Positions 1-8,472 of a stretch of 58,596 bases of DNA are shown piece by piece. The translations under genes and the position numbers were made by a program. Every line of letters begins with the position of its first letter. Within the stretch, counting starts at the first letter, position 1. The DNA comes from Flavobacterium solisilvae (GTDB lineage Bacteria > Bacteroidota > Bacteroidia > Flavobacteriales > Flavobacteriaceae): assembly GCF_012911605.1 (NCBI RefSeq), contig NZ_JAAMPT010000198.1, forward strand, positions 1 to 58,596, in the 5' to 3' direction. The notes beneath the pieces were generated by a model. It was not told the origin of the DNA. It did no database searches and saw nothing but the letters and a program-made list of their open reading frames with translations.

Positions 1-197
1 CGACTACGTGTCAATGGGATGTAACAGGTACGCAACCAGTTCAACCAACATTGGCTTGTTATGAAACAGCTACATTCAATACGACTACGTGTCAATGGGA
101 TGTTACAGGTACACAACCAGTACAACCAACATTGGCTTGTTATGAAACGGCTACATTCAATACAACTACTTGTCAATGGGATGTTACAGGTACGCAA
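1..197 (+). repeat. 81-bp in-frame tandem repeat (about 2.4 copies)
   Basis: The unit starting ACTACGTGTCAATGG recurs at 3, 84 and 165, exactly 81 bp apart, and encodes 27 residues. Copies differ by only a few, mostly silent, bases. The last copy breaks off after GTQ. The array probably extends upstream of the window. Near-identity at the DNA level suggests recent expansion or ongoing homogenisation. Confidence 0.93.
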
Positions 198-764
198 ATC
201 ATTTATACAGTAAATGATATCGAAAGATGTAATGAAGCTCAAGAAGATCAAGTTGATTTAGAAACATTAATTAGTGAATATCCTGCTGGAGGAACATGGG
301 ATATGAATCAAGTTCCTGGTATATCTGGTACAGTATTTAATCCTTTTAATGTTACTTCTGGAAACTATACTGTAAGCTATATTTATGGAGATGACTGTAA
401 ACGAGTAGATATTAACTTAAGTGTAATTTCTGACTGTGCGGTATTAGCATGTGAAACTGTTGTTGTTCATAACGCTTTCACACCAAATGGTGATGGTGTA
501 AACGAACATTTCCAAATCGACAACATTGACCAAGAATGTCATTTACCAAACAGAGTTGAAATCTACAACCGATGGGGTGTATTAGTTTTCGAAACTAATG
601 ATTACGACAATAACACGAGAAAATTCACTGGTATATCAGAGGGACGAGTAACTGTAGATAAAAATGCTGAATTACCAACTGGAACATATTTTTACATTAT
701 TCAATATAATGATGGTAACGGAAAAGTAATTTCAGAATCAAAATACTTATATTTAACACGATAA
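1..764 (+). CDS. T9SS type B sorting domain protein, 3' end only
   Basis: This is the C-terminal part of a secreted or surface protein whose start lies before the window; the reading frame is open from base 3. The first ~65 visible codons are a 27-residue repeat (core TCQWDVTGTQ), seen almost three times. A short Ig-like stretch follows, then a ~100-residue C-terminal domain with NAFTPNGDGVNEHF and VEIYNRWGVLVFE, ending in SKYLYLTR. That is the signature of the gliding motility-associated (type B) sorting domain recognised by the type IX secretion system. Such proteins are cut and released or anchored at the cell surface. The next gene is PorP/SprF-like, the usual partner needed for export of type B cargo, which supports the call. 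Substrate or adhesive role cannot be told from this fragment. Confidence 0.9.
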   Translation, partial: TTCQWDVTGTQPVQPTLACYETATFNTTTCQWDVTGTQPVQPTLACYETATFNTTTCQWDVTGTQIIYTVNDIERCNEAQEDQVDLETLISEYPAGGTWDMNQVPGISGTVFNPFNVTSGNYTVSYIYGDDCKRVDINLSVISDCAVLACETVVVHNAFTPNGDGVNEHFQIDNIDQECHLPNRVEIYNRWGVLVFETNDYDNNTRKFTGISEGRVTVDKNAELPTGTYFYIIQYNDGNGKVISESKYLYLTR

Positions 765-774
765 ACCTACTAAC

Positions 775-804
775 ACCTGAGGATTTTTTAAAAAGTCCTC
801 AGGT
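775..804 (+). terminator. 30-bp near-perfect palindrome between cargo gene and porP
   Basis: ACCTGAGGA (775-783) pairs with TCCTCAGGT (796-804), and the loop bases TTTTTTAAAAAG can pair further. The hairpin lies 11 bp after the stop codon and just before the PorP/SprF start. No clear U-tract follows it on the plus strand, so it may be a partial terminator, an attenuator or an RNA-processing site rather than a strong terminator. Confidence 0.45.
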
Positions 805-819
805 TAAAAAAAGCAAAAT

Positions 820-1731
820 ATGAGAACAAAAATAATACACTTCGTTTTGATGTTAGTTTGTTATACCGGCTTTGCCCAGCAAGATGCCCAGTATACCCAA
901 TACATGTATAACACCATCAATGTAAACCCTGCTTATGCTGGATCACGTGGCGTGATGAGCATCTTTGGCTTACACCGTACCCAATGGGTTGGACTAAACG
1001 GCGCACCAACAACCAATGCGTTTTCGTTAAACACACCCATCAACAACAGTAAATTAGGACTTGGACTATCGGTAGTAAACGACCGAATAGGACCAACTTC
1101 AGATAACACCGTTTCGGCAGATATATCGTATACGATTAATACCTCAGAAACCTATAAATTGTCCTTTGGAATAAAAGCTTCGGGTAATTTTTTCAACTTA
1201 GATGTTAATAAATTAAACCCAGCCGATCCAGCCGATGATAACTTGCAACCGTTCAACAACGAGTTTTCGCCTAATTTTGGTGCTGGAGTTTATTTACATT
1301 CCGATAAACTATACTTTGGAGTATCGGTTCCTAATTTTATGGAAGACAAGAAATACAACGACAACGATTATGTAATATTCCAAGAACGCATGAACTTTTA
1401 TGTAATTGGAGGATACGTATTTGATTTATCGCCAACCTTGAAATTCAAACCAGCCTTTTTGACCAAAGCTGTTCAAGGTTCGCCACTACAAGTAGATTTG
1501 TCAGGTAACTTTTTACTATTTGACAAATTAACTCTTGGTGCTGCTTACCGTTGGGATGCTGCTTTCAGTGGAATGGCAGGATTTCAAGTAACCGATGGCT
1601 TATTCATTGGTTATGGATACGATAGAGAAACGACCAACTTGAGACGATTTAACTCAGGTTCACACGAGGTTTTCCTTCGATTTGAATTGTTCAGCAAAGT
1701 AAATAAAATGGTATCACCTCGATTCTTCTAA
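820..1731 (+). CDS. PorP/SprF family type IX secretion membrane protein
   Basis: This is a 303-aa outer-membrane protein of the PorP/SprF family. It has a signal peptide (residues 1-19, ending GFAQ) followed by the family's N-terminal hallmark DAQYTQYMYNTINVNPAYAGSRG. The rest is short amphipathic strands typical of a beta-barrel. In Flavobacterium johnsoniae, SprF-like proteins are each needed for export of an adjacent type B cargo protein such as SprB. Here the gene directly follows a type B cargo gene and precedes an OmpA/TPR gene by 12 bp, the standard three-gene arrangement. The family call is firm; which cargo it serves is inferred from position. Confidence 0.93.
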   Translation: MRTKIIHFVLMLVCYTGFAQQDAQYTQYMYNTINVNPAYAGSRGVMSIFGLHRTQWVGLNGAPTTNAFSLNTPINNSKLGLGLSVVNDRIGPTSDNTVSADISYTINTSETYKLSFGIKASGNFFNLDVNKLNPADPADDNLQPFNNEFSPNFGAGVYLHSDKLYFGVSVPNFMEDKKYNDNDYVIFQERMNFYVIGGYVFDLSPTLKFKPAFLTKAVQGSPLQVDLSGNFLLFDKLTLGAAYRWDAAFSGMAGFQVTDGLFIGYGYDRETTNLRRFNSGSHEVFLRFELFSKVNKMVSPRFF

Positions 1732-1743
1732 TACACGACAGTC

Positions 1744-3690
1744 ATGAAAAATAAAATTATATACTTAGCATTTTTAGTAATAACCCTAACAAGTTATTCG
1801 CAATCAGGCAAAGAATCAAGAGCCAACAAAGACTACGACAAGTATGCTTATATCGACGCCATCAAAACCTATGAGCGACTTTATGAGAAAGGATACAAGT
1901 CAGACGAAATGTTGTTAAATCTAGGAAATGCCTATTATTTCAATGCCGATTTAGAAAAAGCAGGAAAATACTATGGCGAGTTGTATGCTTCCAATCCAGA
2001 GCAAGAACCAGAATTCTATTACCGTTATTCACAATCGCTTAGAGCAGTAAAAGACTATGCCAAAGCCGATGAAATGATGAACAAATTCAATGCTAAAAGT
2101 GGTAATGATGCTAGAGCACAGCTTTTTGACAAAAATAGAAACTATCTAGCTGAAATCAAGAAAAATTCTGGAAGATATAAAATAGAAAATGCTGGAATAA
2201 ACTCAAAATACTCTGATTATGGTCCGTCATTTATGGACAAAAAAGTAGTATTCAGTTCTGCCAGAGATACTGGAAATTTCTCAAAAAGAATCCATACATG
2301 GACTGGAGAATATTTCACTAATTTATACAGTGCTGATTTAGCTGAAGATGGTTCTCTTGGAGAGGTTCAAAAATTTGGTAATAAACTTAATTCCAAATAC
2401 CATGAAGCAACTCCTGTTTTTAGCAAAGATGGAAAAACAGTTTACTTTACAAGAAACAATTATCTAGACAAAAGAGGTTATGATGCCTCAAAAGTAACTT
2501 TATTAAAAATTTACAAAGCTACAGTCGATGAAAAAGGAAAATGGATAAATGTAACTCCATTACCATTCAATGGTGATAGCTACCAAACCGCTCATCCTGC
2601 TTTAAGTCCTGATGGCAAAACAATGTATTTTGCATCCGATATGCCAGGAGGATTTGGAAAATCAGACCTTTACAAAGTAACCATCAACGACGACGGAAGC
2701 TTTGGAACACCAGTAAATTTAGGTAAAACCATCAATACACAAGGAAGAGAAACCTATCCATTTGTAACCAATCAAAACGAATTGTACTTTTCATCAGATG
2801 CACATCCAGGATTAGGTGGATTAGATATTTTTGCGACACAAATTCCAGAAGACGGAAACTTCAAGAAGATTGTCAACATTGGAGAAGAAGCCAATAGTCC
2901 AAAAGACGACTTTGCTTTCATCATCAACACCGATACCAAACGAGGCTTTTTAAGTTCCAACCGCGATGGTGGCGAAGGAAACGACGACATCTACAAATTC
3001 CTTGAAACCAGAGAACTATTTATTGAACAAGCAATTTTTGGTGTCGTAACAGATGCTACATCTAAAGAAGTTTTACCAAATACAAAAATGACATTGCTGG
3101 ACGAAAAATTCAACAAACTAGCCGAAACTACTACTGATAGCAAAGGTTATTATGAATTCTTAAAACTAGAACCAAATACAAAATACTACGTAAGAGTTGA
3201 AAAACCAGAATACAACACCAAAGAAGTTCCAGCCATAACTGGAAAACAAGAAGGTAAAACAGAAGTCAACATCGAGCTAGAAAAAACAGTTAAACCAGTA
3301 CAACCAGGCGATGATTTAGCCAAAGCCTTTGGTATCAAAATCATTTATTTTGACCTAGATAAGTCTAACATTCGTCCTGATGCAGCCTTGGAATTAGCCA
3401 AAATACTAGACGTAATGGAACAATACCCAACGATGAAAATCGACGTTCGTTCTCATACCGATTGTAGACAAACTGCAAAATACAATATGGCTTTATCAGA
3501 CAGAAGAGCAAAATCAACCATGGCATGGTTAGTAAGCAAAGGCATTGCCAAAGACCGATTAACCGGAAAAGGATATGGCGAGTCAAGATTGGTAAACGAT
3601 TGTGGCTGTGAACCAACAAACGAATCAAGCTGTACCGAAGAGCAACATCAAGCTAACAGAAGAAGTGAGTTTATAATTACAGCTCTGTAA
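1744..3690 (+). CDS. OmpA family protein with TPR, PD40-like and carboxypeptidase-regulatory-like domains
   Basis: This 648-aa envelope protein has a signal peptide (about 1-19), TPR-like helices (about 25-130), and a run of PD40/WD40-like strands (about 150-420, with repeated motifs such as FSSARD, YFTRN, YFASDMPGG). A carboxypeptidase regulatory-like fold follows (about 428-515, GVVTDATSKEVLPNTKMTL), then a C-terminal OmpA domain (about 525-648, IIYFDLDKSNIRPDA and RSHTDCR) that should bind peptidoglycan. The architecture resembles PorE-type proteins that tether T9SS components to the cell wall. It is the last gene of the operon with the PorP/SprF gene and is closed by a strong bidirectional terminator. 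The exact role in the T9SS is inferred from neighbours. Confidence 0.9.
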   Translation: MKNKIIYLAFLVITLTSYSQSGKESRANKDYDKYAYIDAIKTYERLYEKGYKSDEMLLNLGNAYYFNADLEKAGKYYGELYASNPEQEPEFYYRYSQSLRAVKDYAKADEMMNKFNAKSGNDARAQLFDKNRNYLAEIKKNSGRYKIENAGINSKYSDYGPSFMDKKVVFSSARDTGNFSKRIHTWTGEYFTNLYSADLAEDGSLGEVQKFGNKLNSKYHEATPVFSKDGKTVYFTRNNYLDKRGYDASKVTLLKIYKATVDEKGKWINVTPLPFNGDSYQTAHPALSPDGKTMYFASDMPGGFGKSDLYKVTINDDGSFGTPVNLGKTINTQGRETYPFVTNQNELYFSSDAHPGLGGLDIFATQIPEDGNFKKIVNIGEEANSPKDDFAFIINTDTKRGFLSSNRDGGEGNDDIYKFLETRELFIEQAIFGVVTDATSKEVLPNTKMTLLDEKFNKLAETTTDSKGYYEFLKLEPNTKYYVRVEKPEYNTKEVPAITGKQEGKTEVNIELEKTVKPVQPGDDLAKAFGIKIIYFDLDKSNIRPDAALELAKILDVMEQYPTMKIDVRSHTDCRQTAKYNMALSDRRAKSTMAWLVSKGIAKDRLTGKGYGESRLVNDCGCEPTNESSCTEEQHQANRRSEFIITAL

Positions 3691-3706
3691 TTACATTATA
3701 TTCAAC

Positions 3707-3736
3707 AAAAAAGCACTCAAATTTGAGTGCTTTTTT
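3707..3736. terminator. Bidirectional intrinsic terminator
   Basis: AAAAAAGCACTCAAA and TTTGAGTGCTTTTTT form a perfect 15-bp stem with essentially no loop. A-tract and T-tract flanks make it work in both directions. It separates the OmpA gene from the convergent CorA gene. Confidence 0.93.
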
Positions 3737-3758
3737 CGTTATATAAATCATTGTTAAA

Positions 3759-4829
3759 TCAATACCATTTTCTTTTTTTGAAATAAAAAATCATTCCTAA
3801 TAACAATAAAAACATAAATCCAAGAATATAAAAATAACCATATTTCCAATGTAACTCAGGCATGTTGTCGAAATTCATTCCATAAACTCCAACAATGAAA
3901 GTTAGTGGCATAAAGAAAACCGAAACTACCGTTAATGTTTTCATTACCTCATTCAGCTTTTGATTTTGGGACGAAAAATAAAAATTGGAAGCACTGTCAA
4001 GCGAAATTAGATCATACTCAATTTGCTCCAATAACTCCAAACATTTTTGATGTAATCGAGAGAAAAAACTATAATTCTCGTGCTCAATAGCATTAAAAAC
4101 ATTATCATCTTTGATACTTTTTATGGAATACAATGAATCACGAAGCGGAATAATCGAACGTTTTAGAAAATTAAAATTGTCTCTGTGTTGTTCAATTTGT
4201 TCCAAAACTTGTGGCTTTGTACTCGATTTTGACAAATTAATCAACTCTTCTACTCTATCTTCTTCATTTTCGATTGTAAAATAAAAATTCTCAATTACAG
4301 CATCAAGCAATAAGTATAAAAGATAATCAGCTTTTTTATCTCTAACAATACCTGAATGAGTTCTAATTCGCTCACGAATATGCGTAAAAAAATCACTTCT
4401 CTTTTCTTGGAACGAAACCAAAATACCATCTTTTAGTAAAAAACTAATCTGTTCAACACTAATATTATCCGTATTTTCAATTGGCAATAACGACTTAATA
4501 TTAAAAAACAAAACATCATGATATTCATCCAACTTGGTCCTTTTTGTTGTATTTAATATATCACCTAACATAAAATGATCAACTTTCAAAAAATGACCAA
4601 TTGACTTGATTAATTCTATATCGTTTAATCCATGAATATTTAACCAATTAACTTTTGTTTCATCAATACAATTATGGATTTGTGAAACATCAAACTCCGC
4701 AAACTCAGTTAAATCATCGGTATCATAAACAAACAACTGCATTTCTGACTTTACTTGTTTATGAATTCCCGTATATTCCAAAATTGTTGGCTTAACTTTT
4801 CTGCCTTTTTTATATTTTATTTTTCTCAC
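3759..4829 (-). CDS. corA: CorA family magnesium/cobalt transporter
   Basis: This 356-aa protein has a large cytoplasmic N-terminal domain, a long helical stalk (about residues 180-290) and two C-terminal membrane helices (about 297-315 and 331-350). The family signature YGMN sits at about 316-319, at the end of the first membrane helix, as in pentameric CorA channels that import Mg2+. The tail is basic (KKRKWY). The start is a GTG at 4829, which gives the usual basic N-terminus RKIKYKKGRK; the next in-frame methionine, at residue 31, would remove conserved sequence. The gene diverges from hutI and converges on the OmpA gene at a shared terminator. Confidence 0.93.
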   Translation of the reverse strand: MRKIKYKKGRKVKPTILEYTGIHKQVKSEMQLFVYDTDDLTEFAEFDVSQIHNCIDETKVNWLNIHGLNDIELIKSIGHFLKVDHFMLGDILNTTKRTKLDEYHDVLFFNIKSLLPIENTDNISVEQISFLLKDGILVSFQEKRSDFFTHIRERIRTHSGIVRDKKADYLLYLLLDAVIENFYFTIENEEDRVEELINLSKSSTKPQVLEQIEQHRDNFNFLKRSIIPLRDSLYSIKSIKDDNVFNAIEHENYSFFSRLHQKCLELLEQIEYDLISLDSASNFYFSSQNQKLNEVMKTLTVVSVFFMPLTFIVGVYGMNFDNMPELHWKYGYFYILGFMFLLLLGMIFYFKKRKWY

Positions 4830-4897
4830 GAATTCTAAATTTGTCTAAAATTAAGAATATTTATTTTTTTCAAAGTAATTTTACCAAAAATCATTTT

Positions 4898-6136
4898 ATG
4901 CAAACACTAATAATCAACATAAAAGAATTACTGCAAGTTAGAGAAAATCATATTGACAAAGTTTCGGGCGATGAAATGGCGATTTTACCAACACTGAAAA
5001 ACGCTTTTCTTTTATTGGAAAATGATTTGATAAAAGATTTTGGACTAATGGAAAACTGTCCGAAAATTAATATTGACAAAACTATTGATGCTACAGGAAA
5101 AATTGTTTTACCAACGTGGTGCGACAGTCATACTCATATTGTTTATGCAGGAAATCGCGAACAAGAATTTGTGGACAGAATAAATGGATTGTCATACGAA
5201 GAAATTGCTAATCGTGGCGGAGGAATTTTAAATTCGGCAAAAAAACTCAACGAAACTTCCGAAGAAGAAATTTATAACCAATCCAAAAAACGTTTGGAAG
5301 AAGTTATCAGTCAAGGAACAGGAGCAGTTGAAATCAAATCGGGTTATGGATTAACCGTTGATGGCGAATTGAAAATGCTTCGCGTTATTAAAAAATTAGC
5401 AAAAAATTATCCGATTACAATCAAATCAACTTTTCTTGGTGCGCATGCTTTTCCGAAGGAATACAAAGAAAATCATTCGGGATATATCGACTTAATCATT
5501 GATGAAATGCTTCCGAAAATAGCCGAAGAAAAATTGGCTGATTTCATCGATGCGTTCTTAGAAACAGGATATTTTTCGGTAGAAGAAACCGAAAGAATTA
5601 TGGAAGCCGGAAAAAAATATGGTTTAATTTCAAAAATTCATGTCAATCAATTTACTGCAATCAATGGAATTGAAGCATGTGTAAAACACGACGCACTTTC
5701 GGTTGATCATCTTGAAATTGTAACCGATGAAGATATTGAAGCATTGAAAAACAGCAAAACCATTGCAGTTGCTTTGCCAAGTTGTTCCTATTTCATTAGT
5801 ATTCCATATACGCCAGCAAGAAAAATGTTAAATGCTGGATTACCATTGGCTTTAGCTTCCGATTTTAATCCAGGAACAACACCATCGGGAAACATGAATT
5901 TTGTAGTGGCAACGGCTTGCATCAAAATGAAAATGACACCCGAAGAAGCTATTAATGCCGCCACAATAAATGGAGCTTATGCCATGGATATTTCTAAAAC
6001 ACATGGAAGTATTACCAAAGGGAAAAAAGCAAATTTGATTATCACAAAACCACTGAATTCATTTTATGAAATACCTTATTGTTTTGGTAGTAACCTGATT
6101 GAAAGTGTGATTATCAATGGAAAAAACATGATTTAA
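4898..6136 (+). CDS. hutI: Imidazolonepropionase
   Basis: This enzyme hydrolyses 4-imidazolone-5-propanoate to N-formimino-L-glutamate in histidine degradation. The 412-aa product has the amidohydrolase metal site: DSHTHIVYAGNRE (the two His at about 78 and 80), GAHAFP, KIHVNQF and ASDFNPGTTPSGNM with the metal-binding Asp. The frame opens further upstream at a TTG (4841), but the ATG at 4898 gives the family's normal length and N-terminus, so it is preferred. No hutH, hutU or hutG is nearby. An MFS gene follows after 10 bp and is probably co-transcribed. Confidence 0.93.
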   Translation: MQTLIINIKELLQVRENHIDKVSGDEMAILPTLKNAFLLLENDLIKDFGLMENCPKINIDKTIDATGKIVLPTWCDSHTHIVYAGNREQEFVDRINGLSYEEIANRGGGILNSAKKLNETSEEEIYNQSKKRLEEVISQGTGAVEIKSGYGLTVDGELKMLRVIKKLAKNYPITIKSTFLGAHAFPKEYKENHSGYIDLIIDEMLPKIAEEKLADFIDAFLETGYFSVEETERIMEAGKKYGLISKIHVNQFTAINGIEACVKHDALSVDHLEIVTDEDIEALKNSKTIAVALPSCSYFISIPYTPARKMLNAGLPLALASDFNPGTTPSGNMNFVVATACIKMKMTPEEAINAATINGAYAMDISKTHGSITKGKKANLIITKPLNSFYEIPYCFGSNLIESVIINGKNMI

Positions 6137-6146
6137 ACGAATAACT

Positions 6147-7373
6147 ATGCCATTAATTGATTACAGTTTTTTACAAAAAATCTTGCCAAAAGCGAAAATC
6201 AAAAAAGGATACAAAAAAGCCAAGCTATCGTATCTTTTCAGAATTCGCTGGGCAACGGCATTATTTTTCTTCGGAATGGGTTTTAGCTTTGCTACTTGGG
6301 CAAGCCGAATTCCGGATATTAAATCGATGTTGCATTTAAGTGAAGCCGATTTAGGTGCGCTTTTATTTGCTTTGCCTGTTGGTCAATTAATTGCGATGCC
6401 ATTTTCGGGAAAAATAGTCACAAAATATGGTAGCAAACAAATTACCATCTTTGGACTTCTACTCTATTCCGCTTGCATGCCACTTTTAGGATTGGCAACT
6501 AGTAAAATAGAACTTGCATTAGCATTGTTACTCTTTGGCTTTTTTGGAAACTTTTGCAACATCGCTGTCAATACACAAGGCGTTTATACGCAACAATTAT
6601 TTGAAAAACCAATTATGGGTTCGTTTCATGGTTCGTGGAGTTTAGCCGGATTTTGTGGCGCTTTGGTAGGTTTGATTATGGTATCATTTGAACTTAGCGT
6701 TTTAAACCATTTTATCATTGCCTTTGTAATGGTTAGTTTAATAGTTTTTACTAGTTATTCCTTTCTAATTAAAGCCAAAACAAAACAATCGGAAGAACAA
6801 ACTAGCTATTCTTTTTTCAAAAATCCAAATATGAATTTGATTTGGTTAGGTGTAATCTGTTTTTGCTGTATGGCAAGCGAAGGAATTATGTTTGACTGGA
6901 GTGGCGTTTATTTTAAAGAAATTGTGAAAGCTCCAGGCGGATTGGTCGTTTTGGGATATACAACTTTCATGGTTAGTATGGCTTCTGGACGATTTTTAAG
7001 TGATATTCTTGTACATAAATATGGTGCCAAAAAAGTTTTAATCATCAGCGGCATTGTCATTTCTAGCGGATTATATTTAGCAGTACTTCTTCCCTATTTA
7101 GTTCCGTGTACCATTGCTTTTATGATGGTTGGATTTGGCGTTTCTAATGTAGTTCCGATTATTTTTAACGCCGCCGGAAACATCAAAAATGTACCACCGG
7201 GAATTGCTTTAACGATAGTAACGAGTATCAGTTTCTTAGGTTTTTTAATTGGTCCACCAATAATTGGTTTCATTGCCGAAATGACAAGTCTTCAATATTC
7301 TTTTGCTTTTATTGGAATTTTTGGCGTGTTTATTTCAATATTGGTCAGTAGATTGAAGGTTTTTAATAATTAG
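6147..7373 (+). CDS. MFS transporter
   Basis: This is a 408-aa major facilitator protein with about twelve hydrophobic helices. The N-terminal helix carries MGFSFATWASRIPDIKSML, a motif shared by a group of small MFS permeases that includes sugar and efflux carriers. The cytoplasmic loop has the MFS-like KYGSKQITIFG, and the second half repeats it as VHKYGAKKVLI. The gene lies 10 bp after hutI and ends at a terminator, so the two form a likely operon. Transport of a histidine-related compound is possible but only suggested by position; the substrate is unknown. Confidence 0.85.
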   Translation: MPLIDYSFLQKILPKAKIKKGYKKAKLSYLFRIRWATALFFFGMGFSFATWASRIPDIKSMLHLSEADLGALLFALPVGQLIAMPFSGKIVTKYGSKQITIFGLLLYSACMPLLGLATSKIELALALLLFGFFGNFCNIAVNTQGVYTQQLFEKPIMGSFHGSWSLAGFCGALVGLIMVSFELSVLNHFIIAFVMVSLIVFTSYSFLIKAKTKQSEEQTSYSFFKNPNMNLIWLGVICFCCMASEGIMFDWSGVYFKEIVKAPGGLVVLGYTTFMVSMASGRFLSDILVHKYGAKKVLIISGIVISSGLYLAVLLPYLVPCTIAFMMVGFGVSNVVPIIFNAAGNIKNVPPGIALTIVTSISFLGFLIGPPIIGFIAEMTSLQYSFAFIGIFGVFISILVSRLKVFNN

Positions 7374-7385
7374 AAAATAGTTCAC

Positions 7386-7419
7386 AAAAAAATCCCAAAA
7401 ACTATTTTTTGGGATTTTT
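7386..7419. terminator. Bidirectional intrinsic terminator
   Basis: AAAAATCCCAAAAA and TTTTTTGGGATTTTT flank a short loop. The stem is bounded by A and T tracts and separates the MFS gene from the convergent DUF2007-like gene. Confidence 0.9.
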
Positions 7420-7436
7420 GCTTTTATGTTCTATTA

Positions 7437-7655
7437 TCACAAACTCATTCTAAATTCCTCAATTACAGGATGTGCTTTACCATAATCTCTTTCTTGAATG
7501 AATAGTTCTACAGCTAAATCAGCATTGCCAAAACCGCCTAATCGAGCTGATTGAATGTTATCTTTTACAACCACATTCAAATCGATTGCTTCTAATTTTT
7601 CTTTTAATCCTAAAGCTAAAATTTCGCTTCCTGAAAATATTTTTATTAATCCCAT
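7437..7655 (-). CDS. DUF2007-type putative signal-transducing protein
   Basis: This is a small 72-aa protein beginning MGLIKIFSGSEILALGLKEKL, the form of the DUF2007 family (a ferredoxin-like fold sometimes called putative signal-transducing protein and thought to have PII-like architecture). The open frame continues 26 codons upstream through low-complexity DNA, but the ATG at 7655 begins the conserved domain. It ends with VIEEFRMSL. No partner is evident; the neighbouring gene on the same strand is the half-size DEAD-box protein, 135 bp upstream. Molecular function is not known. Confidence 0.8.
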   Translation of the reverse strand: MGLIKIFSGSEILALGLKEKLEAIDLNVVVKDNIQSARLGGFGNADLAVELFIQERDYGKAHPVIEEFRMSL

Positions 7656-7699
7656 TTTATTTTTTGTATAATGTATTGTTGTATGTTGCATTGTTGTTA

Positions 7700-7722
7700 T
7701 TGAGATTCCTCCGGAATGACAA
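7700..7722 (+). repeat. Single arm of an interspersed inverted-repeat family
   Basis: GAGATTCCTCCGGAATGACA resembles one arm of the perfect 25-bp inverted repeat at 39308-39386 (GAGATTTCTCC...GAAATGACAA). Only one arm is seen here, so it may be a decayed copy. Confidence 0.5.
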
Positions 7723-7730
7723 ACTATGCT

Positions 7731-7786
7731 CAAAACTTGAAACTTGAAACATGAAACCTGTAACTTGTAACCAGAAACCTCTAAAC
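7731..7786 (+). repeat. Degenerate short tandem repeat of about 7-8 bp
   Basis: The stretch is a run of variants of 'AACTTGA / AACATGA / AACCTGT' between the half-size DEAD-box gene and the DUF2007-like gene. It has no coding sign. Confidence 0.6.
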
Positions 7787-7790
7787 TAAA

Positions 7791-8405
7791 TTATTCTCCC
7801 ATTTCAAAGAAAAGCGGTTCAATCATTATTTTATCGGCTAGAACTTCTACTCTTTCAGTAATTTGCGAGCAAAAGAACAAACGTTGTGTTTTTTCGACAC
7901 TCATCGATAATCGTTGTACAATAGCATCGTGACGCAAACGGAAAATCTCATCTGCATCGTCAGTAACAAACATTTTGATAGTGTTCATGTTAAATCCGGC
8001 GGAAGAAAACATTGCATTAATTCGAGTTGGTGTTCCAACGATAATATCCATTCCGGCTGAAATCACGTTTTTATCATAATCAATGTCGCCTTTATCATGA
8101 CAACCAATTACTCGTAAATCAGTATATTGCCCAAATTTCTGGAAAATTTCTACCATTTCAAGAACTTTTTCTTTGTCTAAAACAATCACTAAAGCTCGTG
8201 TGCTTTCGCCAACGGCTTTTTCCAATCGCTGAATTACGTTTATCGCAATAGTTGTCGATTTTCCGCTTCCGCCGGGCGATTGAATAACGGCATCAGCTCC
8301 ACTTTTTATAGTAGAAAATGTTTCTTGTTGCATTTCATTGGCTTCGGTTAATCCGTTTTCAATGAGTGCTTTTTGGAGGTTTGGGTTTATTTTTTTTAAA
8401 TTCAT
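7791..8405 (-). CDS. DEAD/DEAH-box protein with one RecA-like domain only
   Basis: The 204-aa product matches the N-terminal half of a DEAD-box RNA helicase: a Q-motif-like segment (ANEMQQETF, about 23-30), a Walker A motif (SPGGSGKST, 43-51), a GTPTRIN motif Ib (125-130) and a motif II region VTDDADEIF (148-155). Motif II reads DDAD rather than DEAD, and the SAT of motif III is replaced by CSQ (179-181). The protein then stops, so the second RecA domain that helicases need is absent. The frame is intact and the stop codon is followed by normal spacer, so this looks like a stable short protein rather than a fresh truncation. An accessory or regulatory role is more likely than full unwinding activity. 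Confidence 0.8.
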   Translation of the reverse strand: MNLKKINPNLQKALIENGLTEANEMQQETFSTIKSGADAVIQSPGGSGKSTTIAINVIQRLEKAVGESTRALVIVLDKEKVLEMVEIFQKFGQYTDLRVIGCHDKGDIDYDKNVISAGMDIIVGTPTRINAMFSSAGFNMNTIKMFVTDDADEIFRLRHDAIVQRLSMSVEKTQRLFFCSQITERVEVLADKIMIEPLFFEMGE

Positions 8406-8472
8406 TTAAGGGAAAAGTTTTAAGGGAAAAGGGATTAGACTTATTGCTTTTGACTTATCCCTTATCTCATTA

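Noticed and set aside
1..197. CRISPR-like repeat at the window start
   Set aside because: The repeats are directly adjacent, in frame and have no unique spacers, so they are a protein-coding tandem repeat.
4841..4897. TTG-initiated N-terminal extension of HutI
   Set aside because: It adds 19 residues outside the conserved domain; the ATG at 4898 gives the normal family length.
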